Assembly (NCBI GenBank): GCA_002723635.1
Contig: PBMM01000007.1
Span: 1-7,121 of the forward strand
DNA from: Methanobacteriota archaeon
GTDB lineage: Archaea; Thermoplasmatota; Poseidoniia; Poseidoniales; Poseidoniaceae
Direction: 5' to 3'
DNA: 7,121 bases
A program made the translations under genes and the position numbers. The notes under the pieces are model-generated. The model did no database searches. It saw only the letters and a list, made by a program, of their open reading frames with translations, and was not told the origin of the DNA. Below are positions 1 to 6,830 of this stretch, piece after piece (position 1 is the first letter of the stretch; the number at the start of each line of letters is the position of its first letter).

Positions 1-579
1 GGTTTCCTCGGTCACGGCGGCGTAGATGTAGACGGTCTTGCTGCCCGATCCAAGGTACGAAGCCGTGATGTCGATGTTCATGTTGCTGCCGCTTTGAGAT
101 TGCATGATCGTCAACGCGTAGTCGTTGGCGTTCTGCATGTTTCCACCGCTCTGGTAGAAGCTGTTGTAGCTCTGGCCGCCGGAGGTGTAGTATTGCCCGG
201 AGGCCGCATCACCGAAGACTGTCGTGGGGTAACCAGAGGGGCTGATGTGTGCCCTGCGGTTAATTGGGGTCTCAGAAGGCCAGCCGGTGGTTGGAGACTC
301 CCAGAACGACACGTAAGTGAAATCCTCGGATTGGGTGCCACCGCCGCCGTTGGTGCCGTAGAGGCTATGCAGGCTGTTGGAGGAGGTCTGACAAGGTCCG
401 CACCAGTACGCGCCAACATATTCAGCGAAAACAGGGTGCCCCGGGCTTGTGGCCGACATCACAACCGGCGTATTTTCGAGGTCCTCTGGGACCTCTACAA
501 GCGAATCTGAAAGACCCACTGTAAGACTACCAAACATCACCGCGACGAGGAGGAAAGCCAGCGTTCGCACATGATTCAT
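1..579 (-). CDS. Exported thioredoxin-fold protein with CGPC motif (partial, C-terminus outside window)
   Basis: This reading frame has no stop between its ATG (577-579) and the window edge, so 193 N-terminal residues are visible and the C-terminus is missing. Residues 1-24 form a signal peptide or N-terminal anchor: MNHVR, then a hydrophobic stretch (LAFLLVAVMFGSLTVGL). Residues 51-65 read FAEYVGAYWCGPCQT, a thioredoxin active site with C60 and C63 preceded by aromatic residues. GYPTTVF at 116-122 matches the cis-proline loop, with P118 as the candidate. From about residue 150 a beta-rich segment begins (NIDITASYL, KTVYIYAAVTEE), resembling the domain that follows thioredoxin in Omp28-like exported proteins. 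The likely role is disulfide exchange or reduction on exported proteins outside the membrane, but the substrate is unknown. It is divergent from the trmI-like gene, 90 bases away. The thioredoxin fold is well supported; the Omp28-like assignment is tentative. Confidence 0.85.
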   Translation of the reverse strand, partial: MNHVRTLAFLLVAVMFGSLTVGLSDSLVEVPEDLENTPVVMSATSPGHPVFAEYVGAYWCGPCQTSSNSLHSLYGTNGGGGTQSEDFTYVSFWESPTTGWPSETPINRRAHISPSGYPTTVFGDAASGQYYTSGGQSYNSFYQSGGNMQNANDYALTIMQSQSGSNMNIDITASYLGSGSKTVYIYAAVTEET

Positions 580-601
580 AACTGAATCCAAGCACTTCAG
601 A

Positions 602-610
602 CTTATCAAA
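602..610 (-). promoter_or_regulatory. Candidate TATA box for the exported thioredoxin-fold gene
   Basis: On the minus strand this reads TTTGATAAG, the most AT-rich point of the short divergent region. Its centre is about 27 bases upstream of the ATG at 579, the spacing expected between an archaeal TATA box and a transcript that begins at or next to the start codon. No Shine-Dalgarno motif lies between it and the ATG, which agrees with a leaderless mRNA. The match to a TATA consensus is imperfect, and no clear partner box is seen for the opposite gene (only a weak TCAAATCAAA at 642-651). Confidence 0.3.
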
Positions 611-669
611 CATTGCGCTCTATGTAGCGGTTCCGAAGAGGTCAAATCAAACCGCGCAGAAGGCGCGGC

Positions 670-1461
670 ATGATGCCCGCTGTGTTCGCTCTCGTCGCCG
701 AAGATGGACGCACATGGACGGTGAACGTCGAGGATGAAAACGTCAAAATCAAGGGACTGGGCGTGTTCAATCCTTCTGCGATCCTCAAAGACCATGCCCT
801 TGGATCTGACGTGATTCTGGCTGGGAAGAAATTAACAATCCTTCCAGCAGGACTTACAGAACTCCGACGCGGCATGCTTCGGAGGGCACAAACCATCGGC
901 GATAAAGACGCAGGCATCTTGGTGGCACGGTTGGGAATCGGTCGAAACGACACCGTACTGGAAGCCGGACTGGGCAGCGCCGGACTTGGTCTTCACATCA
1001 CAAGAACGCTTGGGCCATCAGGCCACCACATCACCGTCGAACCGAGGGAGGAACACGCCAGCGTCGGTCTGGAAAATCTGGCAAAGGCCGCCCGCGCATG
1101 GCCGGACGGGCCCCGGCATTCGCACCTCGACGCCCGAGCAGAAGATGCCGTCGAAGAAACGCAAGCCCTTGCACCAGACGGTTTGGACGCAGTCGTGTTG
1201 GACATGGCCGATCACTCGCCGGCCATCGCCGCATTGGCTCCCTTGCTTCGGCCCGGTGGTCGCATGGCCTGCTACTGCCCCGTCACCAGCCAACTTGAAC
1301 GAGCATGGGAAGCCTGCGAAGAAGCAGGGCTGAGCGTCGACTGGGCAGGGGAAATCATGGAGCGACCGTGGAGCCGTGCATCGCGAGGAGGTGTTCGACC
1401 GGCAAACGGCCCCTTCGGCCATACGGCCTTCTTGCTGATTGCTCAATCTAGGGCGGCCTAG
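670..1461 (+). CDS. trmI: tRNA (adenine-58-N1)-methyltransferase, TrmI family
   Basis: This 263-residue protein has the TrmI layout: a small N-terminal beta domain (about 1-60) and a class I SAM-dependent methyltransferase domain. It would transfer a methyl group from S-adenosylmethionine to N1 of A58 (in archaea also A57) in the T-loop of tRNA. Visible landmarks are RRAQTIGDKDAG (71-82), matching the family's RR(T/A)Q-x-I-x-x-KDAG segment; RLGIGRNDTVLEAGLGSAG (87-105), containing SAM motif I; VEPREEH (123-129) with the ribose-binding acidic E124; LDMAD (177-181), the motif IV region; LLRPGGRMACYCP (192-204); and the C-terminal FGHTAFLLIA (249-258), matching the family VGHTGFL strand. Motif I has GLGSAG rather than the usual GTGSG, and motif IV lacks the usual proline. 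M673 could be the true start instead of M670. The stop overlaps that of the convergent surface-protein gene. Confidence 0.88.
   Translation: MMPAVFALVAEDGRTWTVNVEDENVKIKGLGVFNPSAILKDHALGSDVILAGKKLTILPAGLTELRRGMLRRAQTIGDKDAGILVARLGIGRNDTVLEAGLGSAGLGLHITRTLGPSGHHITVEPREEHASVGLENLAKAARAWPDGPRHSHLDARAEDAVEETQALAPDGLDAVVLDMADHSPAIAALAPLLRPGGRMACYCPVTSQLERAWEACEEAGLSVDWAGEIMERPWSRASRGGVRPANGPFGHTAFLLIAQSRAA
1458..1461. other. CTAG palindrome providing the stop codons of two convergent genes
   Basis: The plus-strand methyltransferase ends with TAG at 1459-1461 and the minus-strand surface protein ends with TAG at 1460-1458. Both stops come from the same CTAG tetranucleotide, so the two genes overlap by four bases tail to tail. 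There is no intergenic space for a terminator, and no T-rich run is visible just beyond either stop, so the transcripts probably overlap in antisense. Confidence 0.95.
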
Positions 1462-4400
1462 GGCAGCACACGGATGCTGGAACTGCACGTCGGGCAGGTG
1501 AACCGGAATGGAGGATCGCTTCCTGAGGGAACGCCCAACACCGCGTCACAACTTGGGCAGGTGACCTTGTTACCGTCCTCGACACGAGCTTCGTTGTGGC
1601 CGAGTTCCACCACCTCTTTTTCCGTGCTTTCGTCGTCTTCTTCGTCCTCATCATCGACGGGAGAGCGGCGGATGCGAAGCAAGGCGAAGAGGAGCATGCT
1701 CATCACCCAACCCGAAGCAAGAGCGAGGAGGGAGTCTTGGTTGCTGAGTTGGACCAGACCAAGGTCCATGCCAGTAGGAGGCATGGCAGGGCCAGGCAAA
1801 TCAACCTCGATGGTGCCGCCGCTTTCGGTCCGTTCCGTGTCGGCCATGGTGTAGGTGGCCAACACCTCCGGTTCAGCGGATGAGGCTCCGGTCGTCAGTC
1901 GAACCAATTCAAGGGTGTAACGTGCAGAGGCGCCAGGTTCGAGCGAGAAACTGCTGGTACGAGTACCGTCACCAAGGTGGACCCATGTGGCTTGCAAGTA
2001 CGCAAGGTTCGAACCGGCGAGGTCCAATTCACCTACAGCACGGGTGTTGGCCGTGTTGGTCAGCCGAACCACCGTAGTGGCCGAGCCGCTGGTTTCAATC
2101 GAGAGCGATGCATCCTCGACGACCACCTCGATCGGAGCAGAATCACCCCACGACGCGAGCACCGTCACAACGACCGCATCGCTTGCGACGACGGCAGATT
2201 GCACACCAGATAGCGCACTTCGGACGCTCACGTTGAGCGCTACTAGTCCAGCAGATGCACTTTCTGACATGGTGCACGACCAGGGAAGCGATTCGCTGGT
2301 GCCGCTCAGGTCAACCGGGCCAGGCAACGTGCAGGTGGCGCCCGTGGCCGTGAGCGTCAGACGGTCATCGACACGGCTCGAAAGCCGGAGGGTCCCGGTG
2401 ATCGTGCCACCCGCCTCGACCTCAACAACATCCGCATCCAACGCGAGGGTCACTTGCTGCGCACGGTAGACGATGGACTGCACCACGGCATCGAACACCG
2501 CTGCATCGAGTGACGATGTGGCGGTCAGGATGACTTGGTACACTTGCCCGTCCGTGCCCGTCCCGTCAAACGTGAATTCAACCGGCACCACGGTGCTAGC
2601 CCCTGCTGCAAGGGTGACGACGTCCTGATCGAAGTTCACGAGAAGCGCGGATCCGCCATCGTTGCTGTGCCCACTGAGCACAAAGGTGGCTGGCATGGCA
2701 CCTGTGTTCACCACGGTCATGGTCGTGGCCACTTCAGCCAAACCGCCAAGCAACAGGGCTCCGGGGTATGGGACATCAGGGTCTGCGGGAACCGCATCGC
2801 CTTGTCCACTCCCGGACGTGGCAATCACGTCAACACCTCGACGAGTTGAGACCTGCACGTCGAGGTCGATCGTCCAGGTTCCGTGTTCATCATCGGTGAA
2901 GGTCAGCGTCACCCCATGGTCGCCCGTGGAGGCTTCGGCCTCCGCGGTGACCACCAAGGAGAGCAAGGCGGTGGGCGAGGCTGACGTCAGAAGCAATGCA
3001 CCGGCCTCGGGAAGGCCGTCGAGTGACACGCCGCCAGGTAAGCCCGACGTGCTCATGGAAAGGTCGAGGTCTTCCGTACCAATGCTCGTCAGGCTGAGAT
3101 TCAGCGTAGAGGAGGAGCCTGCCTCAACCATGACACGCGCGTCCGCAGGGCCTTCGATGAGAAGGGCTCCATGGTCGGCGGGGGCCAAATCCACCTCTTG
3201 CGTGACCGCGCCATGAACTGACGAGGCTTCGAGGACGAGCGTGCACGCTTGCACTTCGATCACTTCGCTGCGCAACGACCAGACGCCCGTGGAACCGGCC
3301 ACCACGGTTTGTGTCACAGGTGAACTGAAGGTGGTCGTCATGCGTCCGTCACACGCTGGGGAAGGCGCTGCTGGCGCCATCATGGTCATGGTCACGCTCA
3401 AGTCATGAGAACCCGCGTTCTGGAAGGTCGTTTGCCAATCCGTTCCATCGTTCACGTCCACGCTCACCGTGGTGGGCGTTTCGAGGGTGGTGTCGATGCG
3501 TTCGTCGACCACGAAGCCAACCGTACGTACCACGCGCACGGAGCTGTCGTTGGCCCACGATCCGATCAGGTCCACTTCACAAACTTCCTGAACGCCAGAC
3601 GGCCAAGATGAGGCAGGAGGGACCTCTACGGTGAGGCCGACCGTGGCAATTTCTCCGGGTGCGCTGAATGAGGTGCTGAGATCCAACAGGTCCCAAACGC
3701 AATTTGCGGCTCCAGAGGCGCCGAGTTCCCACGACCAGTCCGCCGCCGAAGTCCCGGTGTTTACCACGTCGACGGAGGTCGTCGAAGCCTGCCCAAATGG
3801 CAACACTTCGGAGGAGTCAATGTTCCCGATGGAAAGGTCTGGCACCGCTTCAATGCGCACCACGAGCGTGCTGCTCGACGTAATGTTCCCTTTGGTGGAC
3901 GCCACCACAAGGTCGAGACCAAGGTCTGCCGGCATCGCGTTTGGAGCAACCTCAAGCCGAAGCGTTGCGCTCTGGGATCCATAGGCGCTGACGTTTTCCA
4001 AGACGTCATCGCTGAACAGCGCCAGGAGGTCGCCACCCACAACGGCGGTTGAGGATGTGCCTGTTCCGCTGGACGTCCAAGGGTAGGTCCACGTCGAGGT
4101 CGCGTTGAAGACCGCGTGTGCTGCGGCCATCTGCAACGTCTGCCCTGCGCTAGCGTTGATGCCTGTCGGCAGGGTCAGCCCAACGGGAGAACCCCCGTGA
4201 ATCGCAGCGTGCAATGTGGCCGCCGTAAGATAGGAGCCATGGATGGATGGGTGAGACCCGTCGCTTGTGTAGAGGTCATGGAAGAGCGTCCCCGTCTGAT
4301 CCGGATCGGTGCCGGCCGCCTGAAGATCATCGTGAATCTTGGCGAAAGCCAGGCCCACGGGAGCCACGTACACGGCAGCGGTGGGGTGGGCAGCAGTGAC

Positions 4401-5501
4401 GTTGTCTGCATAGTCAAGGTAACCTTGCAAAAGGTGGTTGTTCATGGCGGTGAAGTTGGGGAAACGTGCCGTGTTCATTGAATCGCCAGAGCGACGACCC
4501 CACGTCATCATCAGCATGAGTTCGGCTCCTTCGTCTTCCACGCGCTCGCCCAAGGCAACGGCAGCATCGCGGGAGTCAATCCATTCCGACTGCGTGCGAG
4601 GGAACCCCGGAATCTGAGATTGGTCCTGGAGCACCACGAGGTCCCAGGCTTGGTTGCTCAGCGACGTGTTCCAAGCATCCCCGCTCGCGTTGACCTTGGC
4701 CCGGTGTCCTTCGAGGGTCATCCCGCCTCCAGCGTTGGCCGAGACGTTGGCGTCACCGACTTCGCGCAGAAGGGCCTGCAGCAATCCACTGAGCCCGTTC
4801 GCAGTAGTGTATGAGTTGCCGTACATCAAGACCTCCGCCGATGGCGTGCTCGTCGAGGTGTTTCCAGTCACGTTGTCAGACACGTTGGTGTTTCCACCCG
4901 TGGAGGACCAGTTGGCCCAAAATCCAGCGAGGTCGGGGTTGGCGTTGACCTCCAGCAGCATCGTGTCAACGACGTTTCCATCGTTGTGCACGGGCACGGT
5001 CACATCGACAACATCACCTGGCTGGAGCACGACTAAGCCTCCGTTTCCTGCCCCGGATGCCTCGATTCGAGGAGCGGTCAATTCCGCCACTGAGAGGGCG
5101 AGGGTCAGGCGGGTCTCAGCGGTGCCGTCGGCATCGGAGACCACGAGATCAACGGTGTCGGCGTGGGAGGGCAAGCCCGTTCCATCCAAACGGACCACGA
5201 TGGTGGTGTTCTTTGACCACGTCGGAAACACGTTGGTGACGTTTTCGTCCAAAGCGAGGACCTCCCACGACGGGTGAAGTGAGGCGTCATCCACCTCAAC
5301 GGTGAAGCTGTCAATGGAGGACCCGTTGTTGAGGACAGTCAGCGTCACGTTGGCCGCCCCACCAGGTGAGAGAACGACGTGCTGAACGTCAACGGACAGA
5401 TGGATTGCATCGTCTGCCGCCGCCGAACCGATGACCGGACTGAGGCTAACAAGCAAGAGAGAAACCACGAGGACGACGGCGGAGCGGCGTTCTGTCGTCA
5501 T
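1458..5501 (-). CDS. Large membrane-anchored surface protein: Ig-like repeats with an inserted SGNH hydrolase and a C-terminal zinc ribbon
   Basis: This 1347-residue protein is not a named family I recognise. The order of parts is: signal peptide (about 1-29; hydrophobic core 9-24, cleavage probably near the AAA at 27-29); Ig-like domain 1 (about 32-138); domain 2 in two halves (about 144-200 and 490-552) around an SGNH hydrolase (about 221-445); domains 3-8 (about 554-665, 668-772, 778-885, 889-1012, 1016-1115, 1122-1236); a membrane helix (1258-1275) followed by RIRR; an acidic linker (1282-1296); and a CPSC...CPTC zinc ribbon (1315-1339). The Ig-like domains resemble CARDB/NEW3-type beta sandwiches (phrases such as VNTG, LNNG, VHNDG). 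The hydrolase would be outside the cell and the zinc ribbon in the cytosol. The six extracellular cysteines form three within-domain pairs. The likely role is hydrolysis of esters on surface or environmental glycans, which is inference. It lies 74 bases downstream of metK on the same strand and has no TATA-like box of its own. Confidence 0.9.
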   Translation of the reverse strand: MTTERRSAVVLVVSLLLVSLSPVIGSAAADDAIHLSVDVQHVVLSPGGAANVTLTVLNNGSSIDSFTVEVDDASLHPSWEVLALDENVTNVFPTWSKNTTIVVRLDGTGLPSHADTVDLVVSDADGTAETRLTLALSVAELTAPRIEASGAGNGGLVVLQPGDVVDVTVPVHNDGNVVDTMLLEVNANPDLAGFWANWSSTGGNTNVSDNVTGNTSTSTPSAEVLMYGNSYTTANGLSGLLQALLREVGDANVSANAGGGMTLEGHRAKVNASGDAWNTSLSNQAWDLVVLQDQSQIPGFPRTQSEWIDSRDAAVALGERVEDEGAELMLMMTWGRRSGDSMNTARFPNFTAMNNHLLQGYLDYADNVTAAHPTAAVYVAPVGLAFAKIHDDLQAAGTDPDQTGTLFHDLYTSDGSHPSIHGSYLTAATLHAAIHGGSPVGLTLPTGINASAGQTLQMAAAHAVFNATSTWTYPWTSSGTGTSSTAVVGGDLLALFSDDVLENVSAYGSQSATLRLEVAPNAMPADLGLDLVVASTKGNITSSSTLVVRIEAVPDLSIGNIDSSEVLPFGQASTTSVDVVNTGTSAADWSWELGASGAANCVWDLLDLSTSFSAPGEIATVGLTVEVPPASSWPSGVQEVCEVDLIGSWANDSSVRVVRTVGFVVDERIDTTLETPTTVSVDVNDGTDWQTTFQNAGSHDLSVTMTMMAPAAPSPACDGRMTTTFSSPVTQTVVAGSTGVWSLRSEVIEVQACTLVLEASSVHGAVTQEVDLAPADHGALLIEGPADARVMVEAGSSSTLNLSLTSIGTEDLDLSMSTSGLPGGVSLDGLPEAGALLLTSASPTALLSLVVTAEAEASTGDHGVTLTFTDDEHGTWTIDLDVQVSTRRGVDVIATSGSGQGDAVPADPDVPYPGALLLGGLAEVATTMTVVNTGAMPATFVLSGHSNDGGSALLVNFDQDVVTLAAGASTVVPVEFTFDGTGTDGQVYQVILTATSSLDAAVFDAVVQSIVYRAQQVTLALDADVVEVEAGGTITGTLRLSSRVDDRLTLTATGATCTLPGPVDLSGTSESLPWSCTMSESASAGLVALNVSVRSALSGVQSAVVASDAVVVTVLASWGDSAPIEVVVEDASLSIETSGSATTVVRLTNTANTRAVGELDLAGSNLAYLQATWVHLGDGTRTSSFSLEPGASARYTLELVRLTTGASSAEPEVLATYTMADTERTESGGTIEVDLPGPAMPPTGMDLGLVQLSNQDSLLALASGWVMSMLLFALLRIRRSPVDDEDEEDDESTEKEVVELGHNEARVEDGNKVTCPSCDAVLGVPSGSDPPFRFTCPTCSSSIRVLP
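1461..1568 (-). other. C-terminal four-cysteine zinc ribbon of the surface protein
   Basis: Residues 1312-1347 read as a small zinc ribbon: VTCPSCDAVLGVP, then a short turn, then FRFTCPTCSSSIRVLP. C1315, C1318, C1336 and C1339 are the ligands, with 17 residues between the two knuckles. The pattern resembles MJ0042-type finger domains. It follows the membrane helix, RIRR and an acidic linker, so by the positive-inside rule it lies in the cytosol. Confidence 0.8.
4165..4841 (-). other. SGNH/GDSL-type hydrolase domain within the surface protein
   Basis: Residues 221-446 of the surface protein match the SGNH hydrolase pattern. Block I is LMYGNSYT, with nucleophile S230 and GNS in place of GDS. 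A glycine-rich block follows (ANAGGGMTLEGH, 255-266). WDLVVLQDQSQ (286-296) matches the conserved VVLQ-(E/D)-QSQ segment of DUF4886-like SGNH proteins. AELMLMMTWGRRS (326-338) is a beta strand plus TW motif, and AAVYVAPVGLAF (375-386) corresponds to the family's VAPVGLAW strand. The C-terminal block SDGSHPSIHGSYL (413-425) supplies D414 and H417. All catalytic residues appear intact, so an active esterase, deacetylase or similar hydrolase is expected. The substrate cannot be read from sequence. Confidence 0.85.
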
Positions 5502-5527
5502 TGGAACCGATTACGCCTCGAGCCAAT

Positions 5528-5558
5528 GCCTCTTGAGGCCACCGGACTTTCGTCCGAT
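5528..5558 (-). promoter_or_regulatory. Hairpin-forming leader between metK and the surface-protein gene
   Basis: Read on the minus strand, 5558-5541 gives AUCGGAC-GAAA-GUCCGGU: a seven-pair stem (one U-G wobble) closed by a GAAA (GNRA) tetraloop. It is followed at 5539-5528 by the palindrome GCCUCAAGAGGC, which can form a four-pair stem with a CAAG loop. The GCCUC at 5539-5535 could instead pair with a second GAGGC at 5519-5515. The structures sit 27-57 bases before the surface-protein ATG and just after the metK stop. No U-run follows, so it is not a typical terminator. It could be a processing site, an mRNA stabiliser or a chance fold. Confidence 0.4.
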
Positions 5559-5575
5559 GGAAGGGGTGCTTCTGT

Positions 5576-6808
5576 TCAACCACGTAGCGCATCGATGATG
5601 CCTTCATCGAGGGCTTCCCACGGGAAGGTCCCGTCATCGCCTGCGGGGCGGCCAAAGTGACCGCCTGCGGCGGTAGGCGCGTAGATTGGGCGCAACAGAT
5701 CGAGGCGAGATGCGATGGAAGCTGGACGGAAATCGAACACGTCGCGCACCAAGGACGACAACGCGTTGTCGTCTATGCGGGCCGTGCCGAAGGATTCGGC
5801 ACGAAGGCTCACGGGCTCGGCGACGCCAATGACGTAAGCCAGTTGAATCTCGCATTTCGTGGCCAAACCTGCCGCAACGACGTGCTTGGCGGCCCAACGA
5901 GCGGCATAAGCTGCCGAGCGGTCGACCTTGGAGGGGTCCTTGCCCGAGAACGCACCGCCACCGTGACGGCCCATGCCGCCATAGGTGTCAACGATGATTT
6001 TCCGGCCCGTCAGACCTGCATCAGCGTGAGGGCCACCGGGGTCAGCAAAGCGTCCCGTTCCGTTGACGACGAGACGGTAGTTCTCTGGGAGAAGTTCAGC
6101 AGGAATGGCCTCTTCGACCACCTTCGAACGGATTTCCGCTCGGATGAACGCGCTTTCTGCTTCTTCGCTGCCGTGAACGTCAATGAGGGCATTGTCGTGC
6201 TGAATGGCGATGACCACAGTGTCGACCACAGGCGCAGAGCCGTCTTCGTAGCGGACGGTCACTTGCGACTTTCCGTCTGGACGAGCCCACGGGAGCACGC
6301 CATTCTCCCGAACCGCGGTCAGGCGTCGCGTCAAGCGCTGGGAAAGCGCAGCGGCAAGGGGGAAGTAGCGGCCCTCCAAATCGGCGTATGCTTCAGTTTC
6401 GTCGCACGCGTAGCCAAACATGAGGCCTTGGTCGCCCGCGCCTTGCGCATCGCCGAGGTCGTTGACGCCTTGTGCGATGTTGGCGGCTTGGGTGGTGATG
6501 TGAACGTGGACGTCGGTGAGGGAAGGATCGGTGGCGTCCATGCCGATGGCGTGGTCGGTGTAGCCGATGGCTGCGGCTGCGGAACGTGCAAGGGACGCGT
6601 AATCTGGCGCGGACCCGTTCAGCGAGACCTCACCTGCAAGCACGATGATGCTCTTTTCGGGAGCACCTTTGACGAGGGTTTCCACAGCCACGCGTGCATT
6701 TGCATCCACGGCCAAACAGGCATCGACGATGGCATCGGAAATTGCGTCACAGAGCTTGTCTGGGTGGCCCGATGTCACCGATTCGGAGGTGAAGAGTTCG
6801 ACGGTCAT
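5576..6808 (-). CDS. metK: S-adenosylmethionine synthetase (methionine adenosyltransferase), bacterial type
   Basis: This 410-residue enzyme makes S-adenosylmethionine from methionine and ATP, releasing phosphate and diphosphate; it is cytosolic and normally a tetramer. The protein starts MTVELFTSESVTSGHPDK and carries the bacterial/eukaryotic MAT hallmarks: GHPDK (14-18), ATP and metal binding; DVHVHITTQAANIAQGV (99-115); signature 1 GAGDQGLMFGYA (123-134); GRFADPGGPHADAGLTGRK (252-270); TYGGMGRHGGGAFSGKDPSKVDRS (275-298), which includes signature 2 and the phosphate-binding loop; and SFGTARI (339-345). Length is slightly above the E. coli enzyme (384), with extra residues near the C-terminus. 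Most archaea instead use a divergent MAT family with a different signature, so if the host is an archaeon this gene was probably acquired from bacteria. It is upstream of the surface-protein gene and divergent from the aspS-like gene. Confidence 0.97.
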   Translation of the reverse strand: MTVELFTSESVTSGHPDKLCDAISDAIVDACLAVDANARVAVETLVKGAPEKSIIVLAGEVSLNGSAPDYASLARSAAAAIGYTDHAIGMDATDPSLTDVHVHITTQAANIAQGVNDLGDAQGAGDQGLMFGYACDETEAYADLEGRYFPLAAALSQRLTRRLTAVRENGVLPWARPDGKSQVTVRYEDGSAPVVDTVVIAIQHDNALIDVHGSEEAESAFIRAEIRSKVVEEAIPAELLPENYRLVVNGTGRFADPGGPHADAGLTGRKIIVDTYGGMGRHGGGAFSGKDPSKVDRSAAYAARWAAKHVVAAGLATKCEIQLAYVIGVAEPVSLRAESFGTARIDDNALSSLVRDVFDFRPASIASRLDLLRPIYAPTAAGGHFGRPAGDDGTFPWEALDEGIIDALRG

Positions 6809-6830
6809 GACCGTGGCCCCGGAACCGACG

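Noticed and set aside
94..510. Plus-strand 138-codon and minus-strand 102-codon open frames at the left end
   Set aside because: The minus-strand frame starting at 579 encodes a signal peptide, CGPC and a cis-proline motif through the same bases; these other frames are shadows of it.
1018..1488. A 156-codon minus-strand open frame antisense to the methyltransferase, crossing the convergent stop junction
   Set aside because: The plus-strand frame carries all the TrmI motifs. This frame has no domain and overlaps the end of the surface-protein gene.
1614..1658. A simple-sequence repeat (TCGTCGTCTTCTTCG-like)
   Set aside because: It is explained by the acidic Asp/Glu linker of the surface protein between the membrane helix and the zinc ribbon.
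4654..5277. A 207-codon plus-strand open frame, and others at 2662-3216 and 1987-2469, antisense to the surface protein
   Set aside because: They are serine/threonine/proline-rich shadows of the opposite-strand coding frame, with no domain signature or start context.
5528..5558. An intrinsic terminator after metK
   Set aside because: The hairpins are real by pairing, but no U-run follows on the minus-strand transcript, so neither a bacterial nor an archaeal terminator is supported.
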